Shown: positions 36,271 to 46,019, numbered from the stretch's first letter. The stretch is 64,000 nt of DNA from CAZNPL01 sp964574815 (GCA_964574815.1 CAZNPL010000007.1:124001-188000); one strand, 5' to 3'. The notes: generated by a model not told the origin, from the sequence alone. Translations and numbers: made by a program.

Positions 36271-37033
36271 TCATCGGCTCGTTGACCGCACACGAGCCGT
36301 CCGGGCAACGTCGAGCGCCCGGCTGGCCAGCTCGTCGTCGGGATCGATCTTCAACACCTGACCGAATGCGTCAATAGCCGCGTCATAGTCCCCCCGTTCG
36401 AAAAAGGCTCGGCCGAGGGTGCAGTACGCATTGGCATGGCGGGGCGCGAGGTGCACCGCTTCGCGGAGTGCTGCGATTGCCTCCGCGACGCGCTCTATCC
36501 GCAGAAGGGTTTGCCCAGATTGACCCGGGCGCTCACGTCGTCCGACCTGATCTTCAACGCCCGGGTTACGGCGTGATGGCCTCCTCGATCAGTCCCGCCT
36601 CCATCCGTGCGTTCCCGATCAGCATCGTACGCCGGACCACACCGAATAGTGTCAGGCCGGCCAGGATGTGCACGGCGATGTTGAAAGCCCGGTAGCCCCA
36701 TGGCGCGCTACCACCGAGCGTGTAGTTGACGGCGAGCGAGAGATTCACCACAGGCCGGCGGCCGTGCTTAAGCACCTCCCCGGGCGGCCAGAGCTGATGG
36801 ACGTGCTCGTTGTCAACAATGTTTCTGAAGTTGTCGAATATGAACGGAGCGTGGAGACTGTTCGCATACACGAGCACGCCGGCAACGACCACCATTGCCG
36901 GCATCCATGTGGTTCGAAACGGCCGAGAAGCCCCGTTTTCCGAACGCTCGTTCCCCGCCTGGCCGGGTTCATGCGCGATCGTTTTTGCCCGAATCGCTGA
37001 ATCAACGCCAGCAACGCTACCTGCGCCCGTCAT
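36271..37033 (-). pseudogene. Decayed TPR membrane protein (DUF1736/TMTC-like)
   Basis: The first part (to 36566) encodes a membrane helix and the phrase VYANSLHAPFIFDNFRNIVD, then RRPVVNLSLAVNYTLGG and AFNIAVHILAGLTLFGVVRR. This is the usual start of large TPR membrane proteins of planctomycetes. After RRT the sequence jumps to a TPR-like fragment (NARMEAGLIEEAI) and stops. TPR coding then continues in another frame (TRALKIRSDDVSARVNLGK, stop near 36495). It goes on in a third frame (RVAEAIAALREAVHLAPRHA, then GDYDAAIDAFGQVLKIDPDD), ending at 36271. A large internal deletion and at least two frameshifts explain this. The start overlaps lpxA by 17 bases. Confidence 0.65.
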
Positions 37034-37922
37034 GGTCGGTGCGGCGGCGGAACTTGGGATCGTTCCGGAGGGATTCAAGGTATCGGCCGTGACGCCCGTG
37101 CTCGTACGCCCGCAGAAGGAACCGGCACAGGTATTCCACGTTGGGATCCAGCGGCCGCTCCTGGAGAATCCGGTTGATCGTCACGAGAATCGGGACGCCG
37201 GAGCTGCGCGCCTTGCGCGAGAAGAGCCGCAGGAACGCCTGCTTCAGGGCGAGAATCTCCGCTTCGCTGAATCCGGCTCGCTGCAAACCGACGCCGTTGA
37301 TCATCCGGATCTCACTTCGAGGCCCGCGGGCGGCGACGCTGATCATGAACGGGGGCACGTCCATCGTGATGCGCGACATGCCGCCGACGAAAGCGTGCTT
37401 TCCGATGGTGACGAAGTGATGCACGCCGGTCCCCCCGCCGAAGCTCACGTTCGACTCGACGCGCACGTGCCCGGCGAGCTGAACGCTGTTGGCGAACACG
37501 CAACGATCGCCGACGATGCAGTCGTGGGCGATATGCACGGAGGCCAGGAACACGTTGTTATCCCCGATGCGCGTCACGGAACCACCGTTCTCCGTCCCCG
37601 GGTGAACGGTGACGCCTTCCCGGAAGATGTTGTGCGCTCCGACCTTGATGCACGTCACTTCGCCCATGTACTTGAGGTCCTGCGGCGGCATCCCGATTAC
37701 ACAGTTTGGATAGAACTCGCACGCCGGCCCTATGGTCGTGTGGCCGTCAAGGGTCACGTGGCTGATCAACCGGCAGCGGTCGCCGAGTTCGACATGCGGT
37801 CCGACGAGGCAAAACGGACCGATGTGCGCGCCCCGACCGATCTTGGCATGCGGATCGACGATGGCCGACGGGTGTATGATGGTTTCCTCGGTAGCGGATG
37901 TCAGCGCGGGATCTCGTTTCAT
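37017..37922 (-). CDS. lpxA: Acyl-ACP--UDP-N-acetylglucosamine O-acyltransferase LpxA
   Basis: LpxA makes the first acyl transfer in lipid A synthesis. The 301-residue protein has the left-handed beta-helix hexapeptide pattern from IHPSAIVDPHAKIGRG onwards. NCVIGMPPQDLKYMGE and IFREGVTVHPGTENGG are LpxA signatures. The histidine in SVHIAHDCIVGDRC corresponds to the catalytic His. It is about 40 residues longer than E. coli LpxA, mainly at the C-terminus. It starts four bases after lpxC/fabZ. Presence of LpxA with LpxC implies a lipid A-containing outer membrane. Confidence 0.95.
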   Translation of the reverse strand: MKRDPALTSATEETIIHPSAIVDPHAKIGRGAHIGPFCLVGPHVELGDRCRLISHVTLDGHTTIGPACEFYPNCVIGMPPQDLKYMGEVTCIKVGAHNIFREGVTVHPGTENGGSVTRIGDNNVFLASVHIAHDCIVGDRCVFANSVQLAGHVRVESNVSFGGGTGVHHFVTIGKHAFVGGMSRITMDVPPFMISVAARGPRSEIRMINGVGLQRAGFSEAEILALKQAFLRLFSRKARSSGVPILVTINRILQERPLDPNVEYLCRFLLRAYEHGRHGRYLESLRNDPKFRRRTDHDGRR

Positions 37923-37926
37923 AAAA

Positions 37927-39315
37927 CTACCCGGGGTTGGCGTCGGTCATCCCGAACCTGATGACGGCCTCGGCAACAACGTCGGACCCGACGGCCGCGT
38001 GGCACTTGAGTTGTCCTCCTCGCGAGGTCACACGGATCGACTCGGCAACCAGGCGGAGCTGGTCGCCCGGTTCGACGCTTCTGCGAAACTTGACCTTGTC
38101 CAGGCTCAGCAGGACGGCGATCTTCCCCTTGTGCTCCAGCTCCTGTGAGAGCAGCACGCCCCCAAGCTGGGCAAGGGATTCGATGATCAATACGCCCGGC
38201 ATGATCGGGCGGCCGGGATAATGTCCCTGGAAGTAGGGCTCGTTGATGGATACGTTCTTGATTCCGACTGCCCGCCGCGCACCGTCAAGCTCGACAATGC
38301 GGTCGATCATCAAGAACGGATAACGGTGCGGAAGAATCCGTTGAATCCGCTGAATGCCTGTGACCGGTTCGAGCAACAGTGTTTGAGCGTGCTGTTGGCG
38401 CACGAGCAGCTCCTGCAGGACTCGAACCAAGTCGTGATTCAGCGCGTGTCCGCTCTTGAGGGCGTGGATCCTTCCGATCAGCCTTCGCCCCAGCAGGGCC
38501 AGATCGCCCAGCAAATCCAGGATCTTGTGCCGCACGCATTCATTGGGAAACCGCAGGCTGTTTTCAATCGGCCCGTCCGCACCGAACACCACAACGTCGG
38601 CGTATGTCAGGTGCAAGCCGAGCCCGCTTTCGCGCATCTGTTCGGCCTCCTCCTGGAGGACGAACGTTCTCGCGGGCGCGATGTCGCGGATAAACGACTC
38701 GGGCGTCATGCGAACGGACAGAATCTGGCGGCCGATCGGCCCCGTGGCGCCGTAGTCCAGATCGTAAAAGATCTCGAGATCTTCCGAATCAGGATCGATG
38801 GGAGGAAGAGCGATCAGCTCGGCATCGCCGTCAACAACGCGGACGACCTCCGGAATCCGGAATTCCTCGCGCGGCGCGTCCTGATCGCAGACGCCGGCTT
38901 GCTGCAGCAGGTCGACAAACGGAAGGCAGCTTCCATCGCCGGAGGGCAGTTCATCGCCGCTCAGCTCGACCTCGATGTTGTCGATCCCCAGGCCGGAACA
39001 CGCGCTGAGGCAGTGCTCGATCGTCTCAATGCTGACGGTGCCGTTGCGCAACGATGTGCGCCGGGCGCGCTTGGACACGTGCTCAACGCGGGCAGGAATG
39101 CGAATCGGCTTCGGCTGATCAACGCGCACGAAGCTGATGCCGGAATAGGGCGCGGCAGGCCGAAAGCGCAGGGTGCTTTCCACCCCGGTGAAGAGACCTC
39201 GTCCGGCAAGCTCGACGGGCTCCTGAATTGTCCGCTGTGGCTTCACGCGACTGGTGCCCAATGTTGCACCTGTCGGCGTCCTCCCGGACGCCGGCTCGGT
39301 TCGATCGTCCATCAT
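37927..39315 (-). CDS. lpxC/fabZ: Fused LpxC deacetylase and FabZ dehydratase
   Basis: The 462-residue product joins two enzymes. Residues about 30-315 are LpxC, the zinc UDP-3-O-acyl-GlcNAc deacetylase. Zinc-site motifs are SIETIEHCLSA and ECVRHKILDLLGDLAL, and a further His is in GRIHALKSGHALNHD. Residues about 325-462 are FabZ, the hydroxyacyl-ACP dehydratase, with ILPHRYPFLMIDRI and YFQGHYPGRPIMPGVLIIES, which hold the catalytic His and Glu. Such fusions are known in Bacteroidota, Chlorobiota and Planctomycetota. The start at 39315 (two adjacent ATGs) is approximate. A 264-base spacer separates it from ompH upstream. Confidence 0.95.
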   Translation of the reverse strand: MMDDRTEPASGRTPTGATLGTSRVKPQRTIQEPVELAGRGLFTGVESTLRFRPAAPYSGISFVRVDQPKPIRIPARVEHVSKRARRTSLRNGTVSIETIEHCLSACSGLGIDNIEVELSGDELPSGDGSCLPFVDLLQQAGVCDQDAPREEFRIPEVVRVVDGDAELIALPPIDPDSEDLEIFYDLDYGATGPIGRQILSVRMTPESFIRDIAPARTFVLQEEAEQMRESGLGLHLTYADVVVFGADGPIENSLRFPNECVRHKILDLLGDLALLGRRLIGRIHALKSGHALNHDLVRVLQELLVRQQHAQTLLLEPVTGIQRIQRILPHRYPFLMIDRIVELDGARRAVGIKNVSINEPYFQGHYPGRPIMPGVLIIESLAQLGGVLLSQELEHKGKIAVLLSLDKVKFRRSVEPGDQLRLVAESIRVTSRGGQLKCHAAVGSDVVAEAVIRFGMTDANPG

Positions 39316-39579
39316 TGCCTGCTGACGCCGCCTCGCGGCCCTTGTCAATGGGCGGGCCTCGCCCCGCGATCTGAAACCAACTCAGCCCGCGCACTCCGAA
39401 GCATTATCGTAGCTCGGCTCCGGGTGATCAATGCGGCTCGGGCTCGATTGCCACCGCCCGGGGGTCTCTCACCCTCGCGGCGGCGACCTCGTACGGGGAG
39501 CCTGCCCCCTGTCTTCCGAGATCGGCCGTCTTACACTTACAGCATGACAGGAATAGACCCGGTGGTGACGGCGACCGCG

Positions 39580-40209
39580 TTACGGCTGATCTGAAGGCGT
39601 TTCCGCGCCCAACTGAAGCGAAGCCGCTCCTCCCGCTCTCTGGTACTGGCTGTTGAGCGTGTCGATCACGCGATCGGTCAGGTCGATCCGTTCGTTGGCA
39701 TATATGACGGTTCGCAGCAGAATCTGCTGTTTGAACGCCACGGAGTCGGGAGCGTCGCGGTCGAGATCGCTGTAAGTCAGAACCAGGTCGAGTCCCCGAT
39801 CGGCGGCGAGCTTCCCCACGACATCCTGAGTCTGCAGGTAAATCCGTTCCAGCCAGCCCTTGTGCTCGTTCTTTAAGTGCCGTTCCTGTATCTCTAGCCA
39901 GACTTCAAACTCCACTTCGGCGCGAACGAGGTTCTCCTCGCGTTGCCGGAAGTCGTCGGTGCCCGGCTTGAACTGCTGAAGGGCGTTTCTCAGCACGCCG
40001 ATGTCATCTCGCTTCCGCTCCGCCTGCGATTTCAGATCCTGCCGACGCTGGGCGAACATCTGCTCCAGGTCCTGGGTCATCTGATAGCGCTCGAACACCC
40101 GGGCGAGATTGATTACGCCAACGTTTGATGCGCCCGTTTGGTGGGGAGCGGACTGGGCCGCTACCAGAAGAACGAGGTTGGTACAGGCAATTGTAATGAC
40201 GGCAGACAT
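39580..40209 (-). CDS. OmpH/Skp-family periplasmic chaperone
   Basis: The 209-residue product has a signal peptide (ITIACTNLVLLVAAQSA) followed by NVGVINLARVFERYQMTQDL, the family start. A long charged helical part and GKLAADRGLDLVLTYSD complete the Skp pattern. Skp guards outer-membrane proteins on the way to BamA, whose gene is directly upstream. The ATG has an ideal AAGGAGG site six bases away. Confidence 0.9.
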   Translation of the reverse strand: MSAVITIACTNLVLLVAAQSAPHQTGASNVGVINLARVFERYQMTQDLEQMFAQRRQDLKSQAERKRDDIGVLRNALQQFKPGTDDFRQREENLVRAEVEFEVWLEIQERHLKNEHKGWLERIYLQTQDVVGKLAADRGLDLVLTYSDLDRDAPDSVAFKQQILLRTVIYANERIDLTDRVIDTLNSQYQRAGGAASLQLGAETPSDQP

Positions 40210-40358
40210 ATCTTCCTCCTTAGGGGCAGTCCGGGCCGCACCTACCTACGACCCGGATCACGAGTCATTCGAGGCATTTTCCAGAAAGAGCCGACGACGA
40301 CAAGGGACCTTCGGTCGGGGCACGCAACCACAGGCTTGGAGCACGAATCGATGCCCGA

Positions 40359-42710
40359 TCAGAACGATCCGCCGATGAAGAAGCTGAAACTGCGCGTCTC
40401 GTCGTCATCGTCACTGACGATCGGCGCGGCGATGTCCAGCTCGATCGGCACAGGACCGAACAACTCGATGGTCAGACGCACTCCGAAGCCTACTGCGACG
40501 CGCCACTTCGTAAGCTCGATGCTGGACTCCACGGTGCCCATATCAGTGAACACGACGCCGCGCAACAGGTCTCCGGCGAGCGGGAAGGAGTACTCGAAGG
40601 ACGTGGTGAGCAGGAATTCACCCCCGAGGGGGGCATCCTCGAGACCCCCGCGCGGCCCGACGCCGCGGAAGTCGAAACCGCGAATCGATCCGATGCCGCC
40701 GGCGTAGTACCTCTCGAAAACCGGTGCATCCCCGAGAATGACGCCGCTGTCGACCCGGAACGAGAAGACCGACTTACGTTCTTGAACATCCGTGTAAACC
40801 GTCTGATGCCGGGCGTACCGCGCCCGCACCTTGCCGAAGTTCCATTCCCCGACAAACTGCTCATAGCTGAGGCTCAGACGGTCGCCCGACGTCGGAATAT
40901 AGCGGTTGTCGGTGCGGTCGCGCACCACGGTGCCCTTCACGGAAGTGAGAAAGTTGTTTCCCTCGGCCTCGCGTATGTCCTTCGCGTCGAAAATGTCCAC
41001 GTCGTCCAGATCGACGTTCTCAACGCGAAATGCGATCTCTCCGTACCAGTCCTTGAACCACTGCCGGGGCCCGAGTCCCTCGTCGAGACGCTGGCCGAAC
41101 GAGACGCTGGCCCCGGTCCGCTGCTCGTCGTACCCCTCGCGATCGCGCGTGAAGTGATACAAGCTGACGTCAAAGCGGAGTGGGCGGTCGAACAGATACG
41201 GCTCGGTGAAGTCGATCCGAAAGCGGTTCAGCTCGGTGCCGGGTTGCAGCTCGATCCGAAGGTTCTGGCCGGCGCCACGGAAGGAGCGGAACTTGATGAA
41301 CTCCGAAAAACTCCGCGGCGTGTCGAAGATGTCGAAATTGCGGTAATTGAGCATGATGTTGCCGACCAGGCCGGCGTCACTGGTCACGCCGAACGAGAAC
41401 AACAGGTCGCTCGTCCGTTCGCTTTCCTCAACGTCGATGATGACGTCGCGGACGTTGGGTTCCTGGCCCACCGGCGTGATCGTAGCCCGATCGAACAAAG
41501 CGGTCTGTCGCAGCGACGTCTCTGCGTTCCGAATCTTGGTCAGATTGAAAATGTCGCCCGGATAAAGATCCAGCGCCCTGCGAACGACCTTGTCCTGCGT
41601 ATTCCGGTTCCCGCGTACCACCACGCGTCCGACCGACATGCGATCGCGTTCCTCGATCCGGATCGTAATCACCACGAATCCCGGTGTGGCCGAAAAGACG
41701 CGGATGGCTCCGACATTCGCATAGATATAGCCCATCTCGCCATAACGCCTGTGAACGGCGCGCACGTCGTCGTCGAGCGCCTGCTGGTTGAAAATGCGGC
41801 CTGGGGCCGTGGCCATCATCCTGAGAATCTCGTCCGTGGGAATGACCCTATTGCCTTCAATCCGAACGGATTCCACGGTGTATGGTTCCCCCTCGACGAT
41901 CGTGAACACAACGTACAGATCGCCCGGCTCCTCGCCCGGCTCGGTACGGTAACTCACGCGGGCGTCGAGGTACCCTCGATCTCGATAGTACTGCTGCACG
42001 GCCGCGGCATCCCGCGCCGCGATGTCCGGGTCGAACGCACCCTCACGGAAGATCCACCAGGCCGTCTTGGTCTGGATTGTTTTTGCGAGCTCGTGGGCAT
42101 CGAACGCGGTGTTGCCTTCGAAGAGAATCTTCCGGACGCGAACCTTCGGCCCCTCCTCGATGCGATAGACGACCTCGCCGGTGTTGCGCACCGCGGACTC
42201 ATCCACTTCAACGCGGGCATGCCCGTAGCCCTTGCTGCGATAGAAGAACAGGATGTTGTCACGCCCTTCCCGCACCGCGTACAGGTCGACCCGGTCGCCT
42301 GACCGAAGCGGAACGTTATCATCGAGCGTGCCGTCATCAAACTCGCTGTTGCCCTCAAAGTCGATGCTTACGACCGTAGGTCGCTCGCGAACGCGGAACG
42401 TCACGATCGCCTTGCCGTCTTCGCCGGTGACGTCCACCGTCGCCGTGATGAAGCGCCCCGTCTCGAGCAGGCGCACCACATCCTGATCCACAACCGTCTG
42501 ATCCAGCGGCACTCCGGGCCTCGACCGTACGACGTTAAGCAGGTACGACTCGCTCACCCGCTGAGCACCCTCGAAACGAACCTCCTCGATCACGTCACCG
42601 GCCGATTGCGCGGCGGCGGGCGCGGCTCCGAACAAAACGCCGAAGGCCGCAGCGAGCGCGCAGCCGCGCCCTGGACGAAGCACTCCGCGTACCCGATGGC
42701 GTCGTTGCAT
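40359..42710 (-). CDS. bamA: Outer membrane protein assembly factor BamA
   Basis: This 783-residue protein is a full-length BamA. A signal peptide (LAAAFGVLFGAAPAAAQS) comes first, then five POTRA domains (for example VIEEVRFEGAQRVSESYLL and RKILFEGNTAFDAHELAK). A beta-barrel follows, with the substrate-crossover motif GGIGSIRGFDFRGVGPR (a form of VRGF/Y). It ends in an aromatic strand (FSFFIGGSF). It inserts outer-membrane beta-barrels, so the organism has an outer membrane. ATG at 42710 is chosen because the signal peptide begins there. Order bamA-ompH-lpxC/fabZ-lpxA parallels bamA-skp-lpxD-fabZ-lpxA of proteobacteria. Confidence 0.96.
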   Translation of the reverse strand: MQRRHRVRGVLRPGRGCALAAAFGVLFGAAPAAAQSAGDVIEEVRFEGAQRVSESYLLNVVRSRPGVPLDQTVVDQDVVRLLETGRFITATVDVTGEDGKAIVTFRVRERPTVVSIDFEGNSEFDDGTLDDNVPLRSGDRVDLYAVREGRDNILFFYRSKGYGHARVEVDESAVRNTGEVVYRIEEGPKVRVRKILFEGNTAFDAHELAKTIQTKTAWWIFREGAFDPDIAARDAAAVQQYYRDRGYLDARVSYRTEPGEEPGDLYVVFTIVEGEPYTVESVRIEGNRVIPTDEILRMMATAPGRIFNQQALDDDVRAVHRRYGEMGYIYANVGAIRVFSATPGFVVITIRIEERDRMSVGRVVVRGNRNTQDKVVRRALDLYPGDIFNLTKIRNAETSLRQTALFDRATITPVGQEPNVRDVIIDVEESERTSDLLFSFGVTSDAGLVGNIMLNYRNFDIFDTPRSFSEFIKFRSFRGAGQNLRIELQPGTELNRFRIDFTEPYLFDRPLRFDVSLYHFTRDREGYDEQRTGASVSFGQRLDEGLGPRQWFKDWYGEIAFRVENVDLDDVDIFDAKDIREAEGNNFLTSVKGTVVRDRTDNRYIPTSGDRLSLSYEQFVGEWNFGKVRARYARHQTVYTDVQERKSVFSFRVDSGVILGDAPVFERYYAGGIGSIRGFDFRGVGPRGGLEDAPLGGEFLLTTSFEYSFPLAGDLLRGVVFTDMGTVESSIELTKWRVAVGFGVRLTIELFGPVPIELDIAAPIVSDDDDETRSFSFFIGGSF

Positions 42711-42832
42711 CACCGTACTGGTCGATCGTGAAATCAGAAACTGCCGCCTGCCTGCATTAACCGCGCGAGCGGAATGGTAGCACCAGGACGTTGCCCCGGC
42801 AATCACCAACAGCGCCGTGGAATCGGACCGGC

Positions 42833-44236
42833 TCAGAACGGCACGTCCGCTGCTTGCTCATATCCCCCGGGCTCCGGCACCAGGCTGAGGTTGTCGAAGC
42901 GGGTCAGCCGTTTGTTGAAATGCAGTTTGACAATATCCGTGGGGCCGTTGCGCTGCTTGGCGATGATGACTTCGGCGATTCCCTGAGCGTCGAGGCTCTG
43001 AGGCTTGTAGTATTCCTCGCGATGAATGAGCAGAATCACGTCGGCGTCCTGCTCGAGCGCGCCGGATTCCCGGAGGTCGCTCATCCGAGGCCGATGCCCC
43101 TCCCGCCCCTCCGACTGCCGATTGAGCTGTGCCAATGCAACAATCGGAATGTTCAGCTCCCGCCCCAGCGCCTTGAGCCCGGCGCTGATCGCCGAGATCT
43201 CCTGCTGGCGAGTCTCCGCCCCCGCAACGCGCATGAGCTGAATGTAGTCCACGAACACCGCCTTGATGCCGCGTTGGCGCGCCAGCCGCCGCGCCTTTGC
43301 GCGAAGCTCCAGCACGCTCATCCCCGGGGTATCATCCACATAGAACGGGATGTTGGCCAGCTCCTCACACACGTAACCAAGCCGCTCGATCTCGTCCTCC
43401 CCGATCATCCCCTTGCGAAACTGGTGAGAGTCGATCTTGCCGCGGCTGCACAAGATGCGCTGCGCCACCTGCTGATTGCTCATCTCCATTGAAAAGAACG
43501 CCACGGGCATGTTCTCGTTGGCCGCCAAGTGCTCGCACATCGTCAGACCGAGGGCGGTTTTCCCCATGGAAGGCCGCCCCGCGACGATGATGAAGTCCCC
43601 CCGCTGCAAGCCGGTTGTCAGGTCGTCAAGTTCGGTGAACCCGGTCGGCAGACCCGACAAATGACGTTCGCGCCGTTGCTCCACCTGCTCGTAAAGAGCC
43701 GCCAGCAACTCGCGGAGCTGCGAGGCTTGGCGGGTGATCCGCCGCTCGGTGACGGCGAAGAACTTCCGCTCGGCCGCGTCAAGAAGGTCTTCCGTGGGAT
43801 CCTTGTCGTCGTAGGCGGCCTGGCTGATCTCATCGGCGCACCTGATCAGGTCACGAAGGACCCCCTTGTCCCGGACGATCCGGGCGTAATGTTCGGCGTT
43901 CGTGATCGACGGCACGCTCTCGGCAAGGTGCACAAGATAAGGCACTCCGCCGACCTGCTCGAGCAGATCGCGCCGCTGCAGCTCGTCCTGAACCGTGACC
44001 AGATCGATTTCTTTGTTGGCATCGTACAGATCGACCAGCAGCACAAACAGCCGTTCGTGCTCGGGCCGATAGAAAAAACCCGCATCGTCACGGTTGAGGA
44101 CCGGGAGGACGTTGCCGATGGCGTCGCGGTCCAGCATCATCGCGCCCAGCAGCGCCATCTCGGCATCGATATCGTGAGGTGGGATGCGCCCGGCCTGGTC
44201 CACCTTCGATCTCTGTGGCGGGGTGATGGTGGTCAT
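42833..44236 (-). CDS. dnaB: Replicative DNA helicase DnaB
   Basis: The 467-residue product is a standard DnaB. The N-terminal domain begins IPPHDIDAEMALLGAMM. The RecA-like domain has Walker A GRPSMGKTALGLTM, FFSMEMSNQQVAQRIL, Walker B AVFVDYIQLM and the arginine-finger region SDLRESGALEQDADVILLI. ATG at 44236 is preferred, with GGAGG and AGGTG upstream; a TTG further out would add eight residues. It lies after rplI in the ribosomal/replication block. Confidence 0.97.
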   Translation of the reverse strand: MTTITPPQRSKVDQAGRIPPHDIDAEMALLGAMMLDRDAIGNVLPVLNRDDAGFFYRPEHERLFVLLVDLYDANKEIDLVTVQDELQRRDLLEQVGGVPYLVHLAESVPSITNAEHYARIVRDKGVLRDLIRCADEISQAAYDDKDPTEDLLDAAERKFFAVTERRITRQASQLRELLAALYEQVEQRRERHLSGLPTGFTELDDLTTGLQRGDFIIVAGRPSMGKTALGLTMCEHLAANENMPVAFFSMEMSNQQVAQRILCSRGKIDSHQFRKGMIGEDEIERLGYVCEELANIPFYVDDTPGMSVLELRAKARRLARQRGIKAVFVDYIQLMRVAGAETRQQEISAISAGLKALGRELNIPIVALAQLNRQSEGREGHRPRMSDLRESGALEQDADVILLIHREEYYKPQSLDAQGIAEVIIAKQRNGPTDIVKLHFNKRLTRFDNLSLVPEPGGYEQAADVPF

Positions 44237-44352
44237 TTGCACCTGCCTCCCTGCGGGCAATCACGCCTTCGAAAGGGCGCCGGTCCGCCGAATGACGCAG
44301 CGCGAACGCGCGAAAACCGATCAGTACTTCTGTTCGCCCGCTCAGCGGCGAC

Positions 44353-44850
44353 TCACGCTTCCCGGTCCTCCTCCTCCGACTCCTCTTCCCACGTTGCCGG
44401 TGTCCCGTGGGAGCGCACAACCCACACCTTGACCTCGGTTCGGATGTCCTCCGCAAATCGCACGTTGACGGCCAGGTTGTCCAGTCTGCGGATCGGTTCG
44501 CGAAGCTCAACGTGAGAGGCCTCCACGTCGTGCCCCTCATCGCGCAGCGCCGCCGCGATCTCACGCGGGCCGACCGAGCCGTAGAGCACGCCTTCCTCAT
44601 TGGCCGCCGCCGCGATGGTCACTTCGACGTCGCGCAGCCGCTCGGCGCGCCGTCCGAGCTCGTCGCGCATCTGTTGACGCCGCTCCTCGGCCTTTCTGCG
44701 TTCCTCGGCCAGCGCCTTGATGTTCGCCTGCGTCGCTTCCGTCGCCAGGCCCTGAGGAAGCAGGTAATTCCGCCCGTAGCCGGGCGCAACATCAACGACG
44801 TCGCCGACAATCCCGAGATGGGAGATGTCCTTCTTGAGCAGGAGTTTCAT
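44353..44850 (-). CDS. rplI: 50S ribosomal protein bL9
   Basis: This 165-residue protein is bL9. The N-terminal domain has LLLKKDISHLGIVGDVVDVA and GYGRNYLLPQGLA, the family signature. A long connecting helix follows, then the C-terminal domain with GVLYGSVGPREIAAAL. An acidic tail (EEESEEEDREA) extends past the usual end. The gene lies between ssb and dnaB. The usual neighbour rpsR is missing; the 250 bases before the gene hold no S18-like frame. Confidence 0.95.
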   Translation of the reverse strand: MKLLLKKDISHLGIVGDVVDVAPGYGRNYLLPQGLATEATQANIKALAEERRKAEERRQQMRDELGRRAERLRDVEVTIAAAANEEGVLYGSVGPREIAAALRDEGHDVEASHVELREPIRRLDNLAVNVRFAEDIRTEVKVWVVRSHGTPATWEEESEEEDREA

Positions 44851-45101
44851 GATCTTGTTACCGTTCCAAAGGCCGCCTCGCCGTTACGGCGTCATCGGCC
44901 AAGCATTCATGTCCGTCATCATATACACGAAATCCGGGATTCGCACGCACCCGCTTTGTTAAACTCGAACGCCGCAACATTCGACACGCAACTCACAAAA
45001 GCGGTGTCGAACATAACCTTCGCCGCTGCCACGCCCTGGCGACCCGATCGCACTTGTGAACACCGGCAACGGCGGGCCCACTGAATTTCAGCGGCACCCA
45101 T

Positions 45102-45512
45102 TCAGAACGGCGGTTCGTCAGGCCCGGGAGGCGCCGCAGCCTGCGGCTCGGGGGCGTTTTCATCGCGCGAAGAGGGGCCGCCGCCTCCGAGGAACTGAAA
45201 CGTATCCACTACGACGGTGTGCCGGCTTCGCTTCTGGCCCTCCGGCGTTGTCCACGTGTCGTAGTTCAGCCGTCCCTCGACGAGCAGCGGGCGACCTTTG
45301 CGGCAATACTGGTTGATCACTTCCCCGGACCGCGACCAGGCGACGCAGTCGATGAACATCGTTTCCTCACGCCGCTCGTTCGTCTGCCGGTCCGTCCACG
45401 TGCGATTGACGGCCAGGCCGAACTTGCAGATCGGCGTGCCGGACGGCGTGTACGAAAGCTCGGGGTCGCGCGTCAGATTGCCGGCGAGAATCACTCTATT
45501 GTAGTTGGCCAT
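45102..45512 (-). CDS. ssb: Single-stranded DNA-binding protein
   Basis: The 136-residue product is a short SSB. It has the OB-fold start YNRVILAGNLTRDPELSYTP. CKFGLAVNRTW and GRPLLVEGRLNYDTW follow, then a Pro/Gly-rich linker. The end is DEPPF, a slightly altered form of the DDDIPF tip that recruits partner proteins. It follows rpsF by 30 bases, as in many bacteria. Confidence 0.96.
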   Translation of the reverse strand: MANYNRVILAGNLTRDPELSYTPSGTPICKFGLAVNRTWTDRQTNERREETMFIDCVAWSRSGEVINQYCRKGRPLLVEGRLNYDTWTTPEGQKRSRHTVVVDTFQFLGGGGPSSRDENAPEPQAAAPPGPDEPPF

Positions 45513-45542
45513 GGTCCGATCCTCCGACGTTCGTCTCCAACG

Positions 45543-46019
45543 TCACGCGCTCGCGTGGTTGTCTTCGCCCGAGGAGCCGGCCTCCACTGTCTCCGGCTCC
45601 AGCGATTTCTTCTCCCCTTTCTCATCGGAGCCGGAGGCGTCTGGCTCCCGACCTGCCGAGTCGGACGATTCGGTCTCGGCCGATCTCGTGCTGACCTGCC
45701 GACGCACCGACTGTTCCATCCACTCCCGCGGGACGTTCTCAGCGGAGAGGATCAGGATCCGCAGAATCGACTCGGAGAGCTGGCAGTCACGCTCGATCCC
45801 GCCGATCCGCTCCGGATCGGCTTGAAAATACGCCAGCACGTAGCAGCCTCGCCGCCGTTTCTTGATCTCGTAAGCGAGCTTGCGCTCGTCCCATTTGCCG
45901 GCGACGATGAGCTTCGCCCCGGCCCGTTCCATGATGCGCTCCAGCTCCTTCTCAACGTTCGCGTAGTTGTCAGCGAATGTCGGATCGAACAGGAACATGC
46001 CCTCGTAGTGTTTCAACAA
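45543..46019 (-). CDS. rpsF: 30S ribosomal protein bS6
   Basis: The product is bS6 with KHYEGMFLFDPTF at the start and KRRRGCYVLAYFQADPE in the core. At 158 residues it is about 50 longer than usual because of an acidic, Ser-rich tail (ETESSDSAGREPDASGSDEK). The start appears to be TTG, with the strong site GGAGGTGA just upstream; the next in-frame ATG would cut into the conserved first strand. It heads the rpsF-ssb-rplI set. Confidence 0.93.
   Translation of the reverse strand: MLKHYEGMFLFDPTFADNYANVEKELERIMERAGAKLIVAGKWDERKLAYEIKKRRRGCYVLAYFQADPERIGGIERDCQLSESILRILILSAENVPREWMEQSVRRQVSTRSAETESSDSAGREPDASGSDEKGEKKSLEPETVEAGSSGEDNHASA

Noticed and set aside
40782..42302. Plus-strand frame of about 500 codons opposite bamA
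   Set aside because: It is a shadow of bamA. Several similar long frames lie opposite lpxC/fabZ, glmU, vgrG and the cargo genes.
44919..45101. Small frame between ssb and rplI as rpsR
   Set aside because: The 60-residue product has none of the S18 sequence pattern.
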